A stretch of 7,265 bases of DNA from NCBI GenBank assembly GCA_964478455.1, contig CAYZJD010000248.1, positions 1 to 7,265 on the forward strand, written 5' to 3'. Made by a program: the position numbers and the translations under genes. This DNA comes from CAYZJD01 sp964478455 (GTDB taxonomy: Bacteria; Acidobacteriota; Terriglobia; Bryobacterales; Bryobacteraceae). Positions 6,012-7,265 of this stretch are shown here, in pieces; within the stretch, counting starts at the first letter, position 1; every line of letters starts with the position of its first letter. Under the pieces are notes generated by a model. It had not been told where the DNA came from, searched no databases, and saw only the letters and a list, made by a program, of their open reading frames with translations.

Positions 6012-7265
6012 GTGTCGTGGAAACAGCAACTGGAGGAGAAGATCCGCAACCGCACTGCGCGGGTCGGCGTCATCGGCCTCGGCTACGTCGGGCTTCCGCT
6101 GGCGGTTGAGTTCGCTAAGGCGGGCTTCACCGTCACGGGCATCGACGTGAACGAGAAGAAGGTGGCACGGCTCAATCGAGGCGAATCCTATATCCAGGAT
6201 GTGCCCTCAGCCGCTGTCGAACCGCTGGTGCGCGGCGGCAGGCTGAAGGCGGCCTCCAACTTCTCGGTGGTCGGTGAACTGGACACCGTGGATATCTGCG
6301 TGCCCACGCCGCTGCGCAAGACCAAGGATCCGGACATGAGCTATATCGTCGCGGCCTGCCAGGAGATCGCAAAGCACATGCATCCGGGAATGCTGGTAAT
6401 TCTCGAGTCCACCACCTATCCGGGCACGACCGATGAACTGCTGCGGCCGATGCTCGAGCGGCCAGGCCTGGAATGCGGGCGCGAGTTCTTTCTGTGCTTT
6501 TCGCCCGAGCGCGTCGATCCGGGCAACCGGAAGTACCAGACGGCGAACATCCCCAAGGTCGTCGGCGGAATCACGCCGGATTGCACGGAAATGGCGGCGA
6601 TGCTGTACGGCCAGGTGGTGGAGAAGGTGGTGCCGGTTCGTTCGACACAGGTGGCGGAAATGGTGAAGCTTCTCGAGAACACGTTCCGCATGATCAACAT
6701 CGGCCTGGCCAACGAGATGGCGTTGCTGTGCGACCGCATGGGCATCAACGTGTGGGAGGTGATCGAAGCGGCGGCGACCAAGCCGTTCGGGTTCATGCCG
6801 TTCTATCCGGGACCCGGCCTCGGCGGGCACTGCATTCCGATCGATCCGTTTTATCTTTCGTGGAAAACGAAGCAGGCGGGGATCGAGGCGCGCTTCATCG
6901 ATCTGGCCGGCTACGTCAACGGCCACATGCCGGAGTTCGTAGTGACCAAAGTGCAAAAGGCGTTGAACGATCTCGGCAAGCCTCTCAAGGGCTCGCACGT
7001 TCACATTCTCGGCGTGGCCTACAAGCGGGACATTGACGACGTGCGCGAATCGCCCGCGCTCGACATCATGCTGATGCTGAAGCGGTACGGGGCGAACGTC
7101 ACATACTCCGACCCCTACGTGCGCGAGTTGAAGGAGGACGGCGTCGAGTCGTCCTCGGAGCCTCCAGAAGAAGCGGCGGCCGCGGCCGACTGTGTGGTCA
7201 TCGTCACCGACCACTCAAGCTTCGACTACGCGGCCATCCACGACAAGGCGCGCCTTGTCGTGGAT
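6012..7265 (+). CDS. wbpA: UDP-GlcNAc-type UDP-sugar 6-dehydrogenase (WbpA-like), 3' end outside window
   Basis: Cytoplasmic NAD-dependent enzyme that oxidises C6 of a UDP-sugar twice to the uronic acid, feeding O-antigen, capsule or exopolysaccharide synthesis. The 418 codons present show the NAD-binding GLGYVGLP (22-29), the CVPTPLR loop (96-102), ESTTYPGT (132-139), FSPERVDPGN (163-172), VKLLENTFR (218-226) with Lys219 and Asn223, and the active-site GGHCIPIDPFYLSW (271-284) with Cys274. The C-terminal domain begins near 305, with GVAYKRDIDDVRESPA (334-349). GHCIPIDPFYL and the C-terminal block resemble WbpA (UDP-GlcNAc dehydrogenase) rather than UDP-glucose dehydrogenase. The start is GTG at 6012, preceded by a strong GGAGGA at 5998-6003; no ATG is available before the NAD motif. 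About 15-25 residues should lie beyond the window. The exact UDP-sugar substrate is inferred from similarity. Confidence 0.92.
   Translation, partial: MSWKQQLEEKIRNRTARVGVIGLGYVGLPLAVEFAKAGFTVTGIDVNEKKVARLNRGESYIQDVPSAAVEPLVRGGRLKAASNFSVVGELDTVDICVPTPLRKTKDPDMSYIVAACQEIAKHMHPGMLVILESTTYPGTTDELLRPMLERPGLECGREFFLCFSPERVDPGNRKYQTANIPKVVGGITPDCTEMAAMLYGQVVEKVVPVRSTQVAEMVKLLENTFRMINIGLANEMALLCDRMGINVWEVIEAAATKPFGFMPFYPGPGLGGHCIPIDPFYLSWKTKQAGIEARFIDLAGYVNGHMPEFVVTKVQKALNDLGKPLKGSHVHILGVAYKRDIDDVRESPALDIMLMLKRYGANVTYSDPYVRELKEDGVESSSEPPEEAAAAADCVVIVTDHSSFDYAAIHDKARLVVD

Noticed and set aside
6207..7214. 335-codon open frame on the minus strand
   Set aside because: It lies opposite the dehydrogenase gene, which has an unmistakable NAD motif and active-site Cys. 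The antisense product is His/Arg/Asp-rich with no family features.

Overview
The window is GC-rich (roughly 60-65% by eye) and tightly packed. It has six protein genes and one short non-coding divergent region. The gene types suggest a member of the Acidobacteriota, probably close to the Bryobacterales/Solibacter group. The clues are a large TPR protein, a small secreted 'GKW' protein of the kind abundant in that phylum, short palindromic repeats built on GGGGTCAG and GCAGGCTTCAGCCTGC, and the style of the kinase and GT-C proteins. This placement is inference from recognition, not from a search.

Layout. Positions 2-2047 (+) hold the 3' part of a TPR scaffold gene whose start lies before the window. 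A short perfect hairpin (2052-2069) separates it from the convergent gene 2087-2461 (-), which encodes a small exported protein of unknown function. Between that gene and the next lies a 235-bp divergent region (2462-2696). It contains a possible decayed gene tail on the minus strand and two adjacent REP-like stem-loops. No other stretch lacks a gene for more than 50 bases.

From 2697 to the right edge, four genes run on the + strand like an operon: a PfkB-family kinase (2697-3614), a polytopic GT-C/GT39-like glycosyltransferase overlapping it by 41 nt (3574-5175), a DapF-family protein 7 nt further on (5183-6007), and a WbpA-type UDP-sugar dehydrogenase 4 nt after that (GTG at 6012, running off the window). 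The theme is cell envelope: sugar phosphorylation, transfer of lipid-linked sugars at the membrane, a peptidoglycan/lysine-type amino acid epimerase, and synthesis of a nucleotide-activated uronic acid for surface polysaccharide.

The most striking observation is in the DapF-family protein. It keeps the substrate-binding residues of diaminopimelate epimerase, but both catalytic cysteines are serine (S76 in SGNG and S213 in SSGTG). Either this lineage has a serine-based variant of the enzyme, or the protein does something other than DAP epimerisation. I see no tRNA, rRNA, CRISPR array, transposase or phage gene.
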